Below are positions 5,171 through 6,783 of a stretch of 6,783 bases of DNA, in pieces. Under the pieces are notes generated by a model. The model searched no databases. It saw only the letters and a list, made by a program, of their open reading frames with translations, and was not told the DNA's origin. The DNA lies in assembly GCA_937925595.1 (NCBI GenBank), contig CALALQ010000127.1, positions 1-6,783 of the forward strand. Direction: 5' to 3'. A program made the translations under genes and the position numbers. Each line of letters opens with the position of its first letter. Positions within the stretch are counted from its first letter, which is position 1. This DNA comes from an uncultured Demequina sp. (lineage in GTDB: Bacteria > Actinomycetota > Actinomycetes > Actinomycetales > Demequinaceae).

Positions 5171-5207
5171 GAAGCCAGTCGTGCGGCGCACCCGCGCGGC
5201 TGGCTTC
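5171..5207. terminator. Hairpin between convergent genes, likely bidirectional terminator
   Basis: GAAGCCAGTCGTGCG (5171-5185) pairs with CGCGCGGCTGGCTTC (5193-5207) over 15 steps, two of them G-T wobbles, around a seven-base loop. On the + strand GTCTTTGC follows, a weak T-run. It lies 23 bases past the repressor stop on the - strand and downstream of the + strand cluster, the correct place to end both converging transcripts. Confidence 0.65.
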
Positions 5208-5230
5208 GTCTTTGCACCGCATCCGTTGGC

Positions 5231-5491
5231 TTAAGCCAGGGCGAGGAAGAGCTTCTCCATCTTCTTGGTGTCAACGCTGTTGGGTCCGCCCTCGGTCAGG
5301 CACTTCTCCAGGCCGCTGGCCACGAGTGCATAGCCGCCCCGGCTGATGGCCTTGTTGACGGCGGCGAGCTGTGTGAGGGCGTCCTCGCACTCCGAGCCGT
5401 CCTCAAGCATCCGGATCACCGAGGCGAGGTGTCCGTTGGCTCGCTTGAGGCGGGTGATGATCGCTTTGATCTCGTCAGGCTCGAGCCGCAT
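5231..5491 (-). CDS. CsoR/FrmR-family (DUF156) repressor, CstR-like cysteine pattern (86 aa)
   Basis: This is an all-helical tetrameric repressor that binds G/C-tract palindromes and lets go when its effector binds. The family pattern is clear: EIKAIITRLKRANGHLASVIRMLEDGSECEDALTQLAAV, then ALVASGLEKCL and a C-terminal helix MEKLFLALA. Cys35 and Cys64 are 29 residues apart, as in copper CsoR (Cys36, Cys65), but the residue at the His61 position is Gly60. Loss of that His is a feature of CstR, which senses reactive sulfur by joining its two cysteines. The ATG at 5491 is used: GGAGG lies six bases upstream, whereas the GTG at 5509 would place that site inside the gene. It overlaps the DUF302 gene by 17 bases. 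Two fitting operators lie at the start of its operon, so autoregulation is likely. Confidence 0.9.
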   Translation of the reverse strand: MRLEPDEIKAIITRLKRANGHLASVIRMLEDGSECEDALTQLAAVNKAISRGGYALVASGLEKCLTEGGPNSVDTKKMEKLFLALA

Positions 5492-5891
5492 CGGGGTCCT
5501 CCAGTTCACTGGTCAGGGTGCTCATCATCCCCGAGAGCCGCTCGCGCGCCTCGCGCGCCACGTCGGCGAGTGCCGGGCTGAACGCGGTCATGACGGCCGG
5601 GTCGAACACCTCGACCGTCGTCCCCTCGCCGCTCGCGGCGACGACGACGTTGCAGGGCAGCATCGTGGCGACCCTCGCATCGGCGATAAGTGCTTGGTGC
5701 GCCAGCGGTGGCCGGCACGCGCCGAGGATGATCCGCGGCTCGGTCTCGACGCCGAGCTTGGCCCGCAGCGTGGCGGCCATGTCGATCTCGGTCAGGACGC
5801 CGAATCCGGCGTCTGCGAGGAGGCCGCGTACGCGTTCGACGGTGTCGTCGTACGGCGCCGCGACGGTGGCGCTGAGCGTGAAGTCAGTCAT
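5475..5891 (-). CDS. DUF302 domain protein (138 aa)
   Basis: This is the small cytoplasmic DUF302 fold. The conserved core reads VRGLLADAGFGVLTEIDMAATLRAKLG (about 21-47), RIILGACRPPLAHQAL (53-68) and VATMLPCNVVV (74-84). Cys59, His65 and Cys80 sit in the most conserved parts and could bind metal or sulfur; this is inference, as the family has no firm biochemical role. DUF302 genes commonly accompany metal or sulfur-stress loci. The start ATG at 5891 has GAAGGG six bases upstream. It is the first gene of the - strand pair, its 3' end overlaps the repressor, and its promoter contains an operator for that repressor. The length is normal for a single-domain member. Confidence 0.88.
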   Translation of the reverse strand: MTDFTLSATVAAPYDDTVERVRGLLADAGFGVLTEIDMAATLRAKLGVETEPRIILGACRPPLAHQALIADARVATMLPCNVVVAASGEGTTVEVFDPAVMTAFSPALADVAREARERLSGMMSTLTSELEDPDAARA

Positions 5892-5913
5892 CTCGTTCCC
5901 TTCGTCACGTCGG

Positions 5914-5943
5914 ATTCTATATCCCCCCAGGGGGTTATGCTAA
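5914..5943 (-). promoter_or_regulatory. Promoter of DUF302-repressor operon
   Basis: On the - strand, TTAGCA (complement of 5938-5943) and TAGAAT (complement of 5914-5919) form a -35/-10 pair with an 18-base spacer, 23 bases before the start codon of DUF302. The spacer is filled by the first operator, so a bound repressor would block RNA polymerase. Confidence 0.5.
5919..5938. promoter_or_regulatory. Operator 1, CsoR/CstR-type CCCCC..GGGGG palindrome
   Basis: ATATCCCCCCAGGGGGTTAT is symmetric at 16 of 20 positions: ATA, five C, two centre bases, five G, TAT. AT-flanked C-tract/G-tract palindromes of this kind are the known binding-site type of CsoR/CstR repressors, and one is encoded by the adjacent operon. 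It sits inside the promoter of that operon. Confidence 0.8.
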
Positions 5944-5953
5944 CGTCGATGAC

Positions 5954-5973
5954 ATATCCCCCTAGGGGGTTCC
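5954..5973. promoter_or_regulatory. Operator 2, CCCCCTAGGGGG palindrome before the MMPL gene
   Basis: The 12-base centre CCCCCTAGGGGG is a perfect palindrome with ATAT on the left and TTCC on the right. Its axis is 35 bp from that of operator 1, and the GTG of the transporter starts 21 bases after it. For the + strand promoter, either TATGCT at 5936-5941 is the -10, so this site is a roadblock at the transcript start, or ATGACA at 5949-5954 is a -35 and the site fills the spacer, although no good -10 then follows. Confidence 0.75.
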
Positions 5974-5994
5974 GACCAGAAGGGTTCGACCACG

Positions 5995-6783
5995 GTGCAG
6001 ACGACACACGAGTCCGTCGACGCACACGCGTCGGCGGCAACCGAAACCGGGCCGCTGGGCCGACTGGGAATCTGGGTGACCGAGCATCGGCGGTTTGTGA
6101 CCGTGGCCTGGATCCTGATCGTCGTCGGCCTTGGGGTGTTCGCGCCCGCCGTGGAGAAGAACCTCTCCGGTGCCGGGTGGCAGGCCGATGGGTCGGAGTC
6201 GGTCGCGGTGCGCGAGCTCGCCCAGGACCACTTTGGCGGCAATGCCAGCCACGCGATCCAGGTCGTGGTGCACAGCACCGACGGTCCGGTCACCGAGGGC
6301 GACGGCAAGGACGTGCTCGCGACGGTGACCCGCACACTCGGGGAGGAGCCGCGACTCGCCGAGGTCATCGGCCCGATGCCCGGCGTCAGCCTGTCGGAAG
6401 ACGGTCAGACCGCGATCGTCCTCGCGGGAGCCGGCGTGGACACCAACGAGATGGTCCGGGTCGCCACGGACCTCAAGGAAGGGCTCCAGGACCTGTCCAC
6501 CGACACCGTGCAGGTGAACCCCACCGGCTCATCGCTGTTGTGGTCGGACTTCAACGAGGCCAACCTCGAAGCCATGCTCACCTCGGAGATGATCTCCTGG
6601 CCGGTCACGCTGGCGATCCTCGTGCTGGCCTTCGGTGCATTGGTCGCAGCTGGCCTGCCGCTGATCCTGACCCTCGCCGGCCTGGTCGCCTCGGCCGGGT
6701 CGCTGGTGCTGATCAACGAACTGGTGCCTGTCTCCATCTGGGCGATGAACTTCGCGATGATGTTCTCCCTCGCCCTGGGCATC
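5995..6783 (+). CDS. MMPL-family RND transporter, N-terminal 263 residues (partial)
   Basis: This is a large inner-membrane transporter of the MmpL type, proton-driven, cut by the window end. Residues 34-52 are the first membrane helix (FVTVAWILIVVGLGVFAPA) after a short polar cytoplasmic part. Residues 53-200 are the extracytoplasmic porter-like domain, including NLSGAGWQADGSESV and the NPTGSSLLWSDFNEA segment. Helices follow at about 203-220, 222-241 and 247 onwards (FAMMFSLALGI), where the sequence stops just before the usual Asp-Tyr of the family's G-I-D-Y motif. The GTG start has GAAGGG ten bases upstream, and the hydrophilic first 30 residues fit the family. It is divergent from the DUF302-repressor operon and shares its operator region, so it is probably derepressed by the same signal. 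The substrate is unknown. Confidence 0.88.
   Translation, partial: MQTTHESVDAHASAATETGPLGRLGIWVTEHRRFVTVAWILIVVGLGVFAPAVEKNLSGAGWQADGSESVAVRELAQDHFGGNASHAIQVVVHSTDGPVTEGDGKDVLATVTRTLGEEPRLAEVIGPMPGVSLSEDGQTAIVLAGAGVDTNEMVRVATDLKEGLQDLSTDTVQVNPTGSSLLWSDFNEANLEAMLTSEMISWPVTLAILVLAFGALVAAGLPLILTLAGLVASAGSLVLINELVPVSIWAMNFAMMFSLALGI

Noticed and set aside
5518..5943. 141-codon + strand frame opposite the DUF302 gene
   Set aside because: It is antisense to conserved DUF302 motifs and runs through the operator region.
6405..6782. - strand frame opposite the MMPL gene
   Set aside because: The + strand frame has membrane helices and domain order typical of MMPL; the - strand frame is low-complexity Ser/Ala/Arg.
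1..6783. CRISPR array, rRNA, complete insertion sequence or toxin-antitoxin pair
   Set aside because: No regularly spaced repeats, rRNA-like sequence, transposase motifs or recognisable toxin-antitoxin pair were seen on either strand.

Overview
The window is high-GC DNA with strongly GC-biased third codon positions and mostly G-rich Shine-Dalgarno sites. Its gene families (DUF5994, an actinobacterial-type metal/sulfur-sensing regulator with DUF302, an MMPL transporter, and xis-int pairs) point to an actinobacterium. A nocardioform or Nocardioides-like host is possible, but the genus cannot be fixed from the sequence. All family names come from recognising motifs by eye; no search was run.

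Left part (1-2780): integration functions. A probable 3' end of an upstream gene overlaps a small MerR-like excisionase (160-399), which overlaps a complete tyrosine recombinase (386-1624). About 570 bp without a clear gene follows, rich in dyads and carrying an 11-bp tandem repeat. This is where an attachment site next to int would be expected. A second excisionase-like gene (2199-2474) comes next, then only the N-terminal arm-binding part of a second integrase (2580-2783). This looks like the remains of a second integration module, so the site appears to have received more than one insertion.

Middle part (2850-5120): a compact cargo cluster on the + strand. A DUF5994 gene, an 83-codon unknown, a protein with two tandem YegP/DUF1508-like repeats and a 76-codon unknown overlap one another by 1-4 bases and must form one translationally coupled operon. 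A second, divergent DUF5994 paralogue follows after about 160 bp. Both DUF5994 genes carry the same GACGTC-ATG-GACGTC arrangement at their start codon. No function is known for this set.

Right part (5170-6783): a divergent regulated efflux module. On the - strand lie a DUF302 gene and an overlapping CsoR/FrmR-type repressor gene. On the + strand lies an MMPL/RND transporter that runs off the window. The shared intergenic region holds two CCCCC-N2-GGGGG pseudo-palindromes 35 bp apart, the operator type expected for this repressor family. The repressor keeps the two cysteines but has Gly where Cu(I)-sensing CsoR has His, so a CstR-like thiol/persulfide sensor is a serious alternative to a copper sensor.
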